DNA from: Oceaniferula flava
Lineage (GTDB): Bacteria > Verrucomicrobiota > Verrucomicrobiia > Verrucomicrobiales > Akkermansiaceae
Length of the DNA: 64,000 nt
Direction: 5' to 3'
Assembly (NCBI RefSeq): GCF_016811075.1
Contig: NZ_JAFBGL010000001.1
Location: 620,001 to 684,000, forward strand
The translations under genes were made by a program, and so were the position numbers. Below the pieces are notes generated by a model. The model was not told where the DNA came from. It did no database searches and saw only the letters and a list, made by a program, of their open reading frames with translations. Below are positions 8,415-16,674 of this stretch, one piece after another (within the stretch, counting starts at the first letter, position 1; every line of letters starts with the position of its first letter).

Positions 8415-8636
8415 CTACTCTGCCTCTGCCAAACCGCTGATGCGTCCCTTTTCAAAATCGAAAGGGGTGAGCTCCAGGGTGACTTTGACGCCGGCTTCGA
8501 GGTCGGCGTGCAAATGTTGCAGTGCTTTGGGGATGTGACCGATGATTTCCTTGCCGTTGGGCAGGGAAACGAAATAGATGTTAGGCTTGGGCGAGCGAAT
8601 GATGGTGCCGGTGGTGGTGACTGGAGGATCGAACAT
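8415..8636 (-). CDS. infA: Translation initiation factor IF-1 (possibly a divergent paralogue)
   Basis: A 73-residue OB-fold protein. It aligns over its full length with IF-1: TTTGTIIRSPKPNIYFVSL matches the GTV..LPN..FRVEL strand pair, NGKEIIGHIPKALQ follows, and KVTLELTPFDFEKGRISG matches the very conserved VTVELTPYDLSKGRI. IF-1 binds the ribosomal A site during initiation. The N-terminus (MFDPPVTT) differs from the common MAKED/MAKEE opening and the end is acidic (GLAEAE), so this may be a second, specialised copy. It lies 61 nt after luxC on the same strand and ends 6 nt from the end of cysE. Confidence 0.85.
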   Translation of the reverse strand: MFDPPVTTTGTIIRSPKPNIYFVSLPNGKEIIGHIPKALQHLHADLEAGVKVTLELTPFDFEKGRISGLAEAE

Positions 8637-8697
8637 GATGGTGATGGGGCGTTGCAATGAGGAGATGGCAGCGGGAGATCGCTGCGGCGATGGGGTG

Positions 8698-9768
8698 TTA
8701 GCCGATGTCCTTCCATTTGACCAGCGAAGCGAGTGGTGCAAATCCATCGTGGTGCCAGAACAATGATGGTTCTTGGCTTTTGCCAAGTGGGCAAATGCGG
8801 TGCGCTGGAAGTTCGGCAAGGCGTTCGGCGAGATCTGGATCGAAGGGGTGAAGGGCGATGGTGGATAGGTAGTGGGCTTCGGCACCGAGTGTTTCTGCGG
8901 TGCATGGCTCCGGTAGGGGTTTGATATATACACAGCGGTTTAGGCAGGACAACTTGAGTGTGCTGTCGTTTTCCCAGATCACCGTCCAGGCCAAGTCGCC
9001 GCTGTGCCAGAGCTCGGTGGTGTCTTCATTAGCGGCCAGGAAACGTGTGGTTTCACGAAGGTTGGCCACGGCTCCGGCTTCGGAGAGACTGAGGGACTCT
9101 GCCGGTGTGTGTTGATTGAAGCGTGCCATTTCCTGGGCCAGCAGGGTGGCAAATTTCCGAGCGTCACCCTGAACATAGATGGCGTGCGGCGATAGGCAGC
9201 CGCGTTGATTGAATAAGGAGCTGTCTTTGGCGGCCAGAGTGGCGGCCCGCTCAAAATCTTCAGTGACGACGCCGATGGACAGCTTGTGGCCGTGCGGGAT
9301 GAAGGTTTGGTCGGGGCGGACCTGCTCTTGCACCTGCTGCATAGTCGCGTCTGATCCGATGGCGACAACCACAGTAGCCCGTTGCCAGTGGTTGTCTGTT
9401 AGCTCTGTTGTGCTGATCGCCAGCGCTTGCAGTGCATCGGGCAGGCTGCCGATCCAGCGTGTCAGTTCCGGGAGACCGGACGAGGGGAGTTTGATGGTGT
9501 TGTGCGATCCTAGCAGCAGTCCTCGCAGCAGATTTTGGAAGGCGGCGTGTGGCGTATTGCCACTGACGATGTGGAGAATGTGAGCGGGAGCAATCGCCCG
9601 ACTCCGTATCGGTCCGTGAGGGCGAAAGCGATCGAGAGCATCAGCCCGACCCAGCTCCGCAGCAACCCAGTCGCTGAGTGCTGAGCTGTCGATTGGCCCC
9701 AGCAGACGAGCCAGATCAGGGTGCCGACAGGCCTGGGCTAACAGTTCGATGCGTTGAGCGGTGGTCAT
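8698..9768 (-). CDS. luxC: LuxC-like acyl-CoA / acyl-protein reductase
   Basis: A 356-residue member of the LuxC family, which reduces activated fatty acids to aldehydes with NADPH. Seen in the protein are HILHIVSGNTPHAAFQNLLRGLLLGS (residues 63-89, the nucleotide/acyl-binding core), VVVAIGSDATM, and the nucleophile context FNQRGCLSPHAIYV with Cys191, matching the active-site Cys of LuxC. The start ATG overlaps the stop of luxE (ATGA), so translation is coupled. A longer upstream start would run into luxE and is rejected. No luciferase gene is nearby, so the role is fatty aldehyde supply for something other than light. Confidence 0.87.
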   Translation of the reverse strand: MTTAQRIELLAQACRHPDLARLLGPIDSSALSDWVAAELGRADALDRFRPHGPIRSRAIAPAHILHIVSGNTPHAAFQNLLRGLLLGSHNTIKLPSSGLPELTRWIGSLPDALQALAISTTELTDNHWQRATVVVAIGSDATMQQVQEQVRPDQTFIPHGHKLSIGVVTEDFERAATLAAKDSSLFNQRGCLSPHAIYVQGDARKFATLLAQEMARFNQHTPAESLSLSEAGAVANLRETTRFLAANEDTTELWHSGDLAWTVIWENDSTLKLSCLNRCVYIKPLPEPCTAETLGAEAHYLSTIALHPFDPDLAERLAELPAHRICPLGKSQEPSLFWHHDGFAPLASLVKWKDIG

Positions 9769-10817
9769 GACGATTGCATGGCGTGGTCGGCCGCGCGCGA
9801 ACAACCGCGCGGTAGGGCGCTGGGGTCGCGACCGAGGAGTTGAAAAGAGCCCTGATGGGTCGCCACCGCGATATCCTGTGTTTGGATCGCCATGACGGAA
9901 TGCAAGTTCGCGAGATCGTAAATAGCAAGGTAGCCAGGTTCGCCGGGCGCGGCTTCGTGGCCAGTTCTGGGGTCGATCACCTGGGTTCTGGTCCATGATG
10001 GCCCATGGTGGGGCTCGCCGAGTCCACGGGTGTAAAACTGGCTGCTGAGTTCGGTCATGGAATACTCATTGATGATGGATTCGGGGGGCAAACCGAGCTG
10101 ACGCTGAAACAGCGCGTAGAGATCCTCCTTTTCCATCTGCCGACCAGTGCCCTTGTAGCCGCCGGTTTCCATGGCAAAGCTGCCGGCTGGAAGTGGCAGT
10201 CGATGGTTTTCGCACAGATGCAGGAAAGCCAGGGCCGTGCCGAGTATAGCGATGGGGCTTTGTTGGGCGACGGCGCTTTCAATGAGATCGATATCGATCT
10301 GCCCGTGATCATCGATTGCCCACAGGACGGAGGCCCCTTCATAGTGTTGCTCAAGAACGCCCATCATATGGCTGAGCGAGGAATGGGGGGCGTTCTCAGG
10401 TTTGGGTGTTAGGATGATGACGTTCGCTGGCTCTGGAAGGTCAAGTGTCTTCCACGCGGCAATGATCGAGCTTTCGTAAAGTGTGATTGTTGGAAAAAAA
10501 TGCTGACCTCTAACGTCTTGGGTGGTGCCCGATGTTAGGAATTTGTGACTGGCTGCATTTGTTGGAAAACAGACTAGTGGGTGGGCTTGGCTTTTAAAAG
10601 CATCCGTCGTAATGGCGGGGATCTGTTTCCAGTGGCTCACATTGTCGGGCGAGACTTCCAGTGCCTCGCAGTATCGCTGATACGGGAGATTGTGGCGAAA
10701 TTGATAGGCAAAGACCTCGCTCGCCACAGAGGAGAAATCCAGTTCATCTGAAACCTGAGCACGCATTAGTGACTGGATTTTAAATTCCAGGTCCTTGGGC
10801 TGAGGTGTGAATGTCAT
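9765..10817 (-). CDS. luxE: LuxE-like acyl-protein synthetase
   Basis: A 350-residue protein of the LuxE acyl-protein synthetase / adenylate-forming family. It carries the family pattern FLTSGTTQDVRGQHFF (TSGTT at residues 95-99, the ATP-binding loop) and a later ETGGYKGTGRQM followed by INEYSMTELSSQFY, comparable to the A5 motif of acyl-AMP ligases. LuxE activates a fatty acid as acyl-AMP, loads it on its own Cys and passes it to LuxC. The gene is first in a luxE-luxC-infA operon. The start at 10817 (MTFTP) is chosen over one 23 codons upstream because the family begins here. Confidence 0.87.
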   Translation of the reverse strand: MTFTPQPKDLEFKIQSLMRAQVSDELDFSSVASEVFAYQFRHNLPYQRYCEALEVSPDNVSHWKQIPAITTDAFKSQAHPLVCFPTNAASHKFLTSGTTQDVRGQHFFPTITLYESSIIAAWKTLDLPEPANVIILTPKPENAPHSSLSHMMGVLEQHYEGASVLWAIDDHGQIDIDLIESAVAQQSPIAILGTALAFLHLCENHRLPLPAGSFAMETGGYKGTGRQMEKEDLYALFQRQLGLPPESIINEYSMTELSSQFYTRGLGEPHHGPSWTRTQVIDPRTGHEAAPGEPGYLAIYDLANLHSVMAIQTQDIAVATHQGSFQLLGRDPSALPRGCSRAADHAMQSS

Positions 10818-10986
10818 GGGCGCGGTATGAAGAAAAAGGACTGTTCTGAATTTGTCTGTGACAATCAAGCCCCGAATCCGACTCAAATATCACGTTAGCA
10901 AGCTTGAAGTGGATGATCCCTCTGATAGGCTACTAGTTGATATTCGGTTTAATCCGGAAATCATATAACATCCCAAACACAATAAC

Positions 10987-12204
10987 ATGATACAACCACT
11001 ATTATTACTCGCTGCCAATGATTCCTTTGGTGACAAGTTCAACCAGTTCATGATGAATATTCGTCAGGGCGTTGATACACTTGGCCCAATTGGAGCCATT
11101 ATTCTGGCCATTTTGGTCTTTGTCGTTGGGCGAATTTTCGCCCGTATGTTGCGCGGACTTATTATCAAGGCTCTCGGTAAAACCGATCTTGATGACAAGC
11201 TTGCCAAAATGATTGGTCACGAAAGTGGTGCCGCCAAAGGGATCGCCAATTTCGTTTACTACCTGATACTCCTCTACCTAGCCATCTTTGCGCTGGGTGT
11301 GGCTGAGCTCGATGAGATCAGCGGACCTCTCCAAGACATGCTTGGCAAGTTCTTGAACTTCATCCCTAACATTGTCGGTGCCGGAGTTCTGTTGTTCTTC
11401 GTTCTCATTGTCGCCAAGGTGGTTAAAAACCTCGCTGCCGGCGTGCTCGATGGTGCGAAACTCGACGAGCGTCTCGGCTCGAAGCCGGGAGAGAAGCCCG
11501 TTTCCAGCGCTTTGGTGACTGCTCTCTACTGCTTCATTGTGCTGATGTTCATCCCGTCAGTGTTGCATTTTTTGAACATTGATAGCGTTTCCGAACCCGT
11601 GAGTGGGGTGGTCAATAGCATTCTTGGCGTAGTGCCCAACATCATCGTGGCCTGCATCTTGGTGGCTGTTGGGATCCTGATCGGTCAGATTGCTCGTCGC
11701 TTGGTGACCAATCTACTCGATGCCGCTGGCGCAAATACTTGGCCGTCCAAGCTTGGTCTTGATGTGCCTCAAGAAGGTAGCCGTTCACTGAGCCACGTGG
11801 TGGGGTTGATCGTGATGATCAGCGTTGCCGTGCTACTGATCAGTGCTGCAATCAATGTTCTGGAAATCAGCATTCTCTCCAGCGCCTCGGAGGGCTTTGT
11901 CGAAGGATACTTCCGCATCCTTCTGGCCGTGATCATCTTCGGTGTGGGATTGTTGCTATCCAAGTTTGCCTACACGAATTTGGCCGATAAGAACATCACC
12001 CTCGCGAAGGCTGCCCGGATTGGTATCCTTGTGCTGACCACCGTAGTGGCTCTCAATCGTGCCAACCTGGCTCCTGAGCTAACCGGGCTGCCTTACGAGT
12101 ATGCCATTTATGCTCTTGCCACGGCCTTTGGGATTGGTGGAGCCATTGCCATCGGCTTGGGCGGTAAAGATTACGTCGCACGCTGGCTTGAGCGTAAGGG
12201 TTAG
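10987..12204 (+). CDS. Membrane channel protein with TM-helix repeats (CmpX-like)
   Basis: A 405-residue membrane protein with about ten hydrophobic helices arranged in repeated pairs. Each unit holds a variant of FIPNIVGAGVLLFFVLIVAKVVKNL (near residue 125) or VVPNIIVACILVAVGILIGQIARRL (near 220). This N-P-x-I-x-A repeat is characteristic of the conserved TM-helix family linked to mechanosensitive channels (CmpX of Pseudomonas). The β-domain of true MscS is absent. The C-terminal GIGGAIAIGLGGKDYVARWLE is also typical. A TATAAC box lies at 10964-10969, about 18 nt before the ATG, which would leave a very short leader. Role: probably osmotic or envelope-stress homeostasis. Confidence 0.82.
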   Translation: MIQPLLLLAANDSFGDKFNQFMMNIRQGVDTLGPIGAIILAILVFVVGRIFARMLRGLIIKALGKTDLDDKLAKMIGHESGAAKGIANFVYYLILLYLAIFALGVAELDEISGPLQDMLGKFLNFIPNIVGAGVLLFFVLIVAKVVKNLAAGVLDGAKLDERLGSKPGEKPVSSALVTALYCFIVLMFIPSVLHFLNIDSVSEPVSGVVNSILGVVPNIIVACILVAVGILIGQIARRLVTNLLDAAGANTWPSKLGLDVPQEGSRSLSHVVGLIVMISVAVLLISAAINVLEISILSSASEGFVEGYFRILLAVIIFGVGLLLSKFAYTNLADKNITLAKAARIGILVLTTVVALNRANLAPELTGLPYEYAIYALATAFGIGGAIAIGLGGKDYVARWLERKG

Positions 12205-12220
12205 AACCTAACGAACTTAC

Positions 12221-12267
12221 ACGGAGCGGGGGCTCTCACCTGAGGTGTCCCTCCGCTCCGTTTTTTT
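12221..12267 (+). terminator. Rho-independent terminator
   Basis: ACGGAGCGG at 12221-12229 pairs with CCGCTCCGT ending at 12261, and a run of seven T follows. The loop is long (about 22 nt). It closes the channel gene. Confidence 0.85.
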
Positions 12268-12493
12268 ATTCAGTCATCCGGTGGTGGATTCAAAACCGGA
12301 GAGCATCTGCCCCAGCCTGTGCTGTGACATAGATTTATCTGATGCCAAAAGACTAGGACTTGACTTGCTATTATTAAGGGCTGAGAATCTGCGTGCTGCT
12401 GGTTTTCCCGCCTCTGATGAAGTAGGGAGATAGCCGATTAGCGAGAGCTGATATCATATTTTTAATAAACTGATTTCCAATAAACCGTATACC

Positions 12494-12907
12494 ATGAAGG
12501 ACTTAACTAAACTTATCATTCTGCCACTAGGCTTCGTTGCCCTCGTCGGTGCCTGTGCTCCTTATCCACCTTATCCAGGTCAGGAGCCGCAACAGCAGCA
12601 GATCCATCCTACGCCTCCTCAGCAGAGTGTGGCCGATGAACAACAGCGCAAGCTTGAAGAGAGCCGCGCTCGCTTGAGACGCGAAGAAGAACGTCGTCAG
12701 CAGGAAGCCCAAGCGGCAACTCCTTCGATCAATAACCAAGCCAAACCCAAGCCTAAATACCCAACAGCAGCCGCTGTCCCAGGTAAGCCTGGCTTCGTAT
12801 TCAACCCCTTCACACACAACATCGTGGATGTGAAAGGCATTGGTTCAGGGAAACTGGTGAAAGATCCGGAAGACTCTGATCCAACACACAAGTTCCGTGT
12901 GCCGTAA
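12494..12907 (+). CDS. Small Gln-rich lipoprotein
   Basis: A 137-residue lipoprotein: a basic N-terminus, hydrophobic core and lipobox VGAC with Cys21, so it should be lipidated and anchored in the envelope. Residues 25-70 are rich in Pro and Gln and then form a charged helix (EEQQRKLEESRARLRREEERRQ-like) likely to be a coiled coil. The last 40 residues form a small globular-looking part, PGKPGFVFNPFTHNIVDVKG ending in FRVP. I believe this C-terminal pattern recurs in short verrucomicrobial lipoproteins, but cannot name the family. The function is unknown. Confidence 0.75.
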   Translation: MKDLTKLIILPLGFVALVGACAPYPPYPGQEPQQQQIHPTPPQQSVADEQQRKLEESRARLRREEERRQQEAQAATPSINNQAKPKPKYPTAAAVPGKPGFVFNPFTHNIVDVKGIGSGKLVKDPEDSDPTHKFRVP

Positions 12908-12924
12908 ATAGAACGGGTTTCAAC

Positions 12925-12951
12925 GATGGCGCTATAACCTCTGGCGCCATC
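12925..12951 (+). terminator. Hairpin after the lipoprotein gene
   Basis: GATGGCGC (12925-12932) and GCGCCATC (12944-12951) form an 8-bp stem 17 nt after the stop codon, followed by AACCTATTTTC. The T-run is weak, so termination may be partial. Confidence 0.55.
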
Positions 12952-12963
12952 AACCTATTTTCA

Positions 12964-12999
12964 AAGAACCGATGCTGCAATTTAAGCGCGTCGGTTCTT
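12964..12999 (+). promoter_or_regulatory. Second hairpin in the tyrA leader
   Basis: AAGAACCGA (12964-12972) pairs perfectly with TCGGTTCTT (12991-12999) around an 18-nt loop. It sits 34 nt before the preferred tyrA start and would be in its leader if transcription reads through from upstream. No U-run follows, so it is not a simple terminator. A processing site or leader structure is possible. Confidence 0.4.
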
Positions 13000-13033
13000 G
13001 CATTTAGTCCCCGACGTGGCAGTGATTGCGCGC

Positions 13034-13900
13034 ATGAAACGGATGGCAGTTCTTGGGAGCGGCTTGCTAGGTGGATCGATCGTCCTAGCGGCGCAAAAGC
13101 ACCGACCCGGACTGAGCGTATGTCTCTGGGGACGGCGCGAAGCGGGTGTCAGCGAGGCGCGTGAACGGGGGATTCACGAAGCGACCACAGACTTGGCCGA
13201 AGCCGTGTCCGGAGCCTATGTTATCATTCTAGCCTCTCCGGTGGGGGCGATGTTGGAAATCCTCAAAGCGGCTGCTGAAACCACCTCATTGGAAGGCGTG
13301 ATTATCAGCGACGTGGGCAGCGTGAAGCTGACTCCTCGCGATACTCTCGAAGACCTGGTCAAGGAGGTGGGGGCTCTTTATATCGGTAGCCATCCGATGG
13401 CTGGTTCCGAGCAGGCAGGAGTAGGCGCTGCGACAGAAGATTTATTTCAAGGCGCCGCCTGCGTCATGACCAACGATTTCAACCATCCTGACAGTCAGGT
13501 GGAGGCACTGCGATCGATGTGGGAAAGCCTCGGCTGCCGTTGTTACCTGACATCCTCCGAAGACCACGATCGTGTCATGGCGCGAGTCAGTCACCTGCCG
13601 CACATTCTGGCCTCCGTGGGTAGTCTGGTAGGATTGAAAAACCCAGACGACGGACTGTTTGCCGGGAATGGTATGCGCGACACCACACGGGTGGCATCCG
13701 GGCATCCCGGGATGTGGGCTGAAATTTTACAACGCAACAAGGCGGCTCTCAAGCAACCGCTGGAAGAGACCATCAGCTACTTGCGCGAAATGCTTGCTAT
13801 GCTCGATGATTCAAGCGATGAACGGGTCATCCGATTTTTGCAGGACGCCAAGACACTGCGCGATGGCCTGGGGCCTCGCCGCCAATCGTCCGACGACTAA
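13034..13900 (+). CDS. tyrA: Prephenate dehydrogenase
   Basis: A 288-residue NAD(P)-dependent enzyme that oxidatively decarboxylates prephenate (or arogenate) towards tyrosine. It has the N-terminal Rossmann motif VLGSGLLGGS, the TyrA stretch SDVGSVK, and the catalytic-region SHPMAGSEQAG, where the His is the conserved catalytic residue. The helical C-terminal half contains DHDRVMARVSHLPH. The frame is open to an ATG at 12998, but that start lies within a hairpin and adds 12 residues before the Rossmann fold, so I chose 13034. No ACT domain is present, so tyrosine feedback would have to act on the catalytic domain. First gene of tyrA-aroA-cmk-plsC. Confidence 0.92.
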   Translation: MKRMAVLGSGLLGGSIVLAAQKHRPGLSVCLWGRREAGVSEARERGIHEATTDLAEAVSGAYVIILASPVGAMLEILKAAAETTSLEGVIISDVGSVKLTPRDTLEDLVKEVGALYIGSHPMAGSEQAGVGAATEDLFQGAACVMTNDFNHPDSQVEALRSMWESLGCRCYLTSSEDHDRVMARVSHLPHILASVGSLVGLKNPDDGLFAGNGMRDTTRVASGHPGMWAEILQRNKAALKQPLEETISYLREMLAMLDDSSDERVIRFLQDAKTLRDGLGPRRQSSDD

Positions 13901-13938
13901 GTCCCATGCGGGCGGAAAAAACAAAACCTTCTATATTT

Positions 13939-15261
13939 ATGTCATCCATCAAGGTAAAGCCGATCAAAGATCTTTGGGCCGAATTCGAAGTCCCCGGAGA
14001 TAAAAGCATCTCTCACCGTGCCGCGATTCTGGCAGGCCTGTCTAACGGCCCTTGCCAGATCGACAACTATCTTCCCAGTGAAGACTGCATCTGCACCCTC
14101 AATGCCATGTCAAATCTGGGGGTGGATTATGAAGTGTTGGAAGCAATGGAGGGCTTTGGCCCTACTTCCTTGATCATCCGAGGGAAGAAGATGGATCTCA
14201 GCAAGCCTGAGGAAGAAGTCGATTGCGGCAACTCCGGCACCGGCATGCGTCTGCTCGCCGGTCTGCTGGCTGCTCAGCCATTTGAGTCGGTTCTCACCGG
14301 AGACGCCTCGCTTTGTTCTCGCCCCATGGGGCGGATCATGAAGCCGCTGGCTGAAATGGGGGCAAGCATTGAAGCGCTCGGCGAGAAGCCTGGCTGCGCA
14401 CCACTCCGTATCACCGGAGGCAAGCTCAAGGAGATGACTTACGAGATGCCGGTCGCCAGTGCTCAGGTTAAAAGTGCCATTCTGCTTGCCGGTTTGTTTA
14501 CCGAAGGGAAAACCACGGTGGTGCAGCCCTCGGAAACACGCGACCACACCGAGCGGATGCTGGCGTATTTCCAAGTGCGTTCGGTGCGCGATGGTAATCA
14601 CATCTCCGTTTACGGCGGGCAGATGCCGGAATCTCGCGATTTCCGCATTCCCGGCGATATTTCATCCGCTGCTTTCTGGATTGTCGCTGCCGCCTGTCTG
14701 CCCGGTGCCCATTTGTTGATTAAAAATGTGGGCTTGAACCCCACGCGCACCGCGCTGCTGGACGTGCTGATCCGCATGGGAGCGCAGATCAAAGACGTCG
14801 TCCTCTCTGAAGAATACGGTGAGCCTTACGGCAACATCGAGATCACCGGAAAATCTCTGCATGGCACGGAAATCAAACCTGAAGAAGTGCCAAATCTCAT
14901 CGATGAGGTGCCCATCCTCGCCGTTGCCGGTGCGCTGGCCCAAGGCAAGATGAGCATCCGCAATGCCAAGGAACTGCGGGTCAAGGAAAGCGACCGCATT
15001 TCCACCGTTGCCGACAACCTTCGTGCCATGGGTGCCGAGGTGGAGGAATACGAGGATGGAATGGAAATTTCAGGTGGAAAACCACTTCACGGACAGGTTC
15101 TGGATAGCTTTGGCGATCACCGGATTGCCATGGCCTTCGCCATCGCGGGTCTTCACGCCAAGGGCGAAACAGAGATCACCAACACCGATTGCATCAACAC
15201 CTCATACCCTGGTTTCTCCAAACATCTCGAGGCCATCAAGGCTGGGAAATCTCCCAAGTAA
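13939..15261 (+). CDS. aroA: 3-phosphoshikimate 1-carboxyvinyltransferase (EPSP synthase)
   Basis: A 440-residue enzyme of the shikimate pathway that joins PEP and shikimate-3-phosphate. It shows the family signatures VPGDKSISHRAAILAG (residues 18-33), GNSGTGMRLLAGLLAAQPF, a LRVKESDRI motif near residue 350 and GDHRIAMAFAIAG near 395. Length and motif order are normal for EPSP synthase. An upstream ATG at 13906 in frame would add 11 residues. I use 13939 since the β-strand IKVKPIKDL is where the family begins. It follows tyrA closely, placing two aromatic amino acid steps in one operon. Confidence 0.95.
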   Translation: MSSIKVKPIKDLWAEFEVPGDKSISHRAAILAGLSNGPCQIDNYLPSEDCICTLNAMSNLGVDYEVLEAMEGFGPTSLIIRGKKMDLSKPEEEVDCGNSGTGMRLLAGLLAAQPFESVLTGDASLCSRPMGRIMKPLAEMGASIEALGEKPGCAPLRITGGKLKEMTYEMPVASAQVKSAILLAGLFTEGKTTVVQPSETRDHTERMLAYFQVRSVRDGNHISVYGGQMPESRDFRIPGDISSAAFWIVAAACLPGAHLLIKNVGLNPTRTALLDVLIRMGAQIKDVVLSEEYGEPYGNIEITGKSLHGTEIKPEEVPNLIDEVPILAVAGALAQGKMSIRNAKELRVKESDRISTVADNLRAMGAEVEEYEDGMEISGGKPLHGQVLDSFGDHRIAMAFAIAGLHAKGETEITNTDCINTSYPGFSKHLEAIKAGKSPK

Positions 15262-15286
15262 GGAGAAGATCTAATATTACAATTTC

Positions 15287-15940
15287 ATGTCCGATAGTTC
15301 AAACTTCGCCGTCGCCATCGACGGCCCTGCAGCCTCTGGAAAAAGCACGGTCGCTCGTCGGCTGGCCGAGCGCTTAGGTCTGATTATGATTAACACCGGC
15401 GCGATGTATCGTGCCATTGCCTGGGCGACCATCGAGAATGAGGTGGACGCGGCAGATAGTGCTGCGGTGCTTGCCATGTTAGATAAGCTTGAGGTCACCT
15501 GCGGAGTGAAGGATGGCACATCCACCATCCTGATCGACGGCACCGACCCAGGCGATGCCCTGCGCGAGGACGCGGTGAATTCCCGTGTCTCCACGGTGGC
15601 GGCGATCCCTGAAGTTCGTCATCTGTTAGTGGAGAAACAGCGTGAGTATCTCAAACTGGGTAGCCTGGTGATGGAAGGCCGCGATATCGGTTCGGTGGTT
15701 TTCCCCGACACCCCTTACAAAATTTACATCGATGCCTCGGAGGAGGTTCGCTTGGCTCGCCGCTCCGCCGAAGGGCTTACCGATGTGGTGAGCAAGCGCG
15801 ATGAGGAGGATAGCAAACGTAAAACCTCACCCTTAGTCGTGGCAGAAGGGGCAACGGTCATTGATAGTTCTGAAATGGATATTGATGAGGTTGTGGAAGC
15901 CGCTCTGGCGACGCTTCGCACACAGGGAATGAACGATTAA
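15287..15940 (+). CDS. cmk: Cytidylate kinase
   Basis: A 217-residue P-loop kinase that phosphorylates CMP and dCMP. It has the Walker A GPAASGKS at residues 13-20, the CMP-binding NTGAMYRAIAWA, and the later GRDIGSVVFPDTPYKIYIDAS followed by RLARR, all typical of bacterial Cmk. It sits between aroA and plsC, a gene order seen in many bacteria (aroA-cmk, often followed by plsC and rpsA). No rpsA follows here. Confidence 0.95.
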   Translation: MSDSSNFAVAIDGPAASGKSTVARRLAERLGLIMINTGAMYRAIAWATIENEVDAADSAAVLAMLDKLEVTCGVKDGTSTILIDGTDPGDALREDAVNSRVSTVAAIPEVRHLLVEKQREYLKLGSLVMEGRDIGSVVFPDTPYKIYIDASEEVRLARRSAEGLTDVVSKRDEEDSKRKTSPLVVAEGATVIDSSEMDIDEVVEAALATLRTQGMND

Positions 15941-15958
15941 ACATTTTGATATAGCTTT

Positions 15959-16567
15959 ATGAAAACGATCTACTGGTTCTGTTACCGTCTTTGGCAGAAG
16001 TGCTTTGTGTGCTTTTTTGCTTATCGCGTGATTGGCAAAGAGAAATTGGTCACCGATGGCCCGGTGCTCATCGCATCGAACCATGAAAGCTTCCTCGATC
16101 CGCCGCTGGTGGGGATCGCATATGAACAAGAGGTCTACTACCTGGCTCGCAAAACCTTGTTCCGTGGCTTTGGGGCCTGGCTCTATCCTCGACTCAATTC
16201 CATCCCGGTGGATCAAGAGCGTCCGGACATGACCAGCCTGAAAACGATCATCAAGCTACTCAGACAGGGGAATCAAGTGGTGGTCTTTCCTGAAGGGGCT
16301 CGCACCTTGGACGGCAAGCTCCAGAAAGCTGAAGCAGGAACCGGTTTGATTGTGGCGAAAAGTAAGGCGGTGGTTCAGCCGGTTCGTATTTTCGGCGCCC
16401 GCAAAGCGCTTCCACGAGGTTCTAGCAAGATGAATTTCTGCCCGATCACATTGGTCGTGGGCGATCCGATTAGCTTCACCCCGGAAGAGCTCAAGGCCAA
16501 GGGACGTGACGATTACCAGAAGATCTCAGATAAGATCATGGCAGAAATTGCCAAATTGGAGATGTAA
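15959..16567 (+). CDS. plsC: 1-acyl-sn-glycerol-3-phosphate acyltransferase
   Basis: A 202-residue membrane-associated acyltransferase that converts lysophosphatidic acid to phosphatidic acid. The catalytic NHESFLD motif (His42, Asp47) and the glycerol-phosphate-binding FPEGAR (residues 110-115) are both present at the usual spacing. The N-terminus has one hydrophobic stretch (about residues 8-22). Last gene of the tyrA-aroA-cmk-plsC operon, 18 nt after cmk. It is short, as is common for PlsC proteins in this operon position. Confidence 0.92.
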   Translation: MKTIYWFCYRLWQKCFVCFFAYRVIGKEKLVTDGPVLIASNHESFLDPPLVGIAYEQEVYYLARKTLFRGFGAWLYPRLNSIPVDQERPDMTSLKTIIKLLRQGNQVVVFPEGARTLDGKLQKAEAGTGLIVAKSKAVVQPVRIFGARKALPRGSSKMNFCPITLVVGDPISFTPEELKAKGRDDYQKISDKIMAEIAKLEM

Positions 16568-16569
16568 GC

Positions 16570-16596
16570 ATCTGCAGCGTAGAGATCTGCAGCGTA
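16570..16596 (+). repeat. Short tandem direct repeat after plsC
   Basis: The 12-mer ATCTGCAGCGTA occurs at 16570-16581 and again at 16585-16596, a 15-nt period with two copies only. It lies directly after the plsC stop codon. No function is evident. Confidence 0.6.
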
Positions 16597-16674
16597 AGGA
16601 AGTGCGATGACCTGAGAGCCTGACGCTCTCGCCTGCGTCGGAATGCCCCCTTCGTGATGCCGTGGCTGTTTCCG

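Noticed and set aside
8405-8933. Extended open frames around infA reaching into luxC
   Set aside because: Only the last 73 residues resemble IF-1; the upstream part is Pro/Ser-rich shadow sequence overlapping luxC.
8698-10817. Bioluminescence operon
   Set aside because: luxC and luxE are present but luxA, luxB and luxD are absent from the window.
12245-12433. 62-codon plus-strand frame after the channel gene
   Set aside because: It starts inside the terminator hairpin and matches no family.
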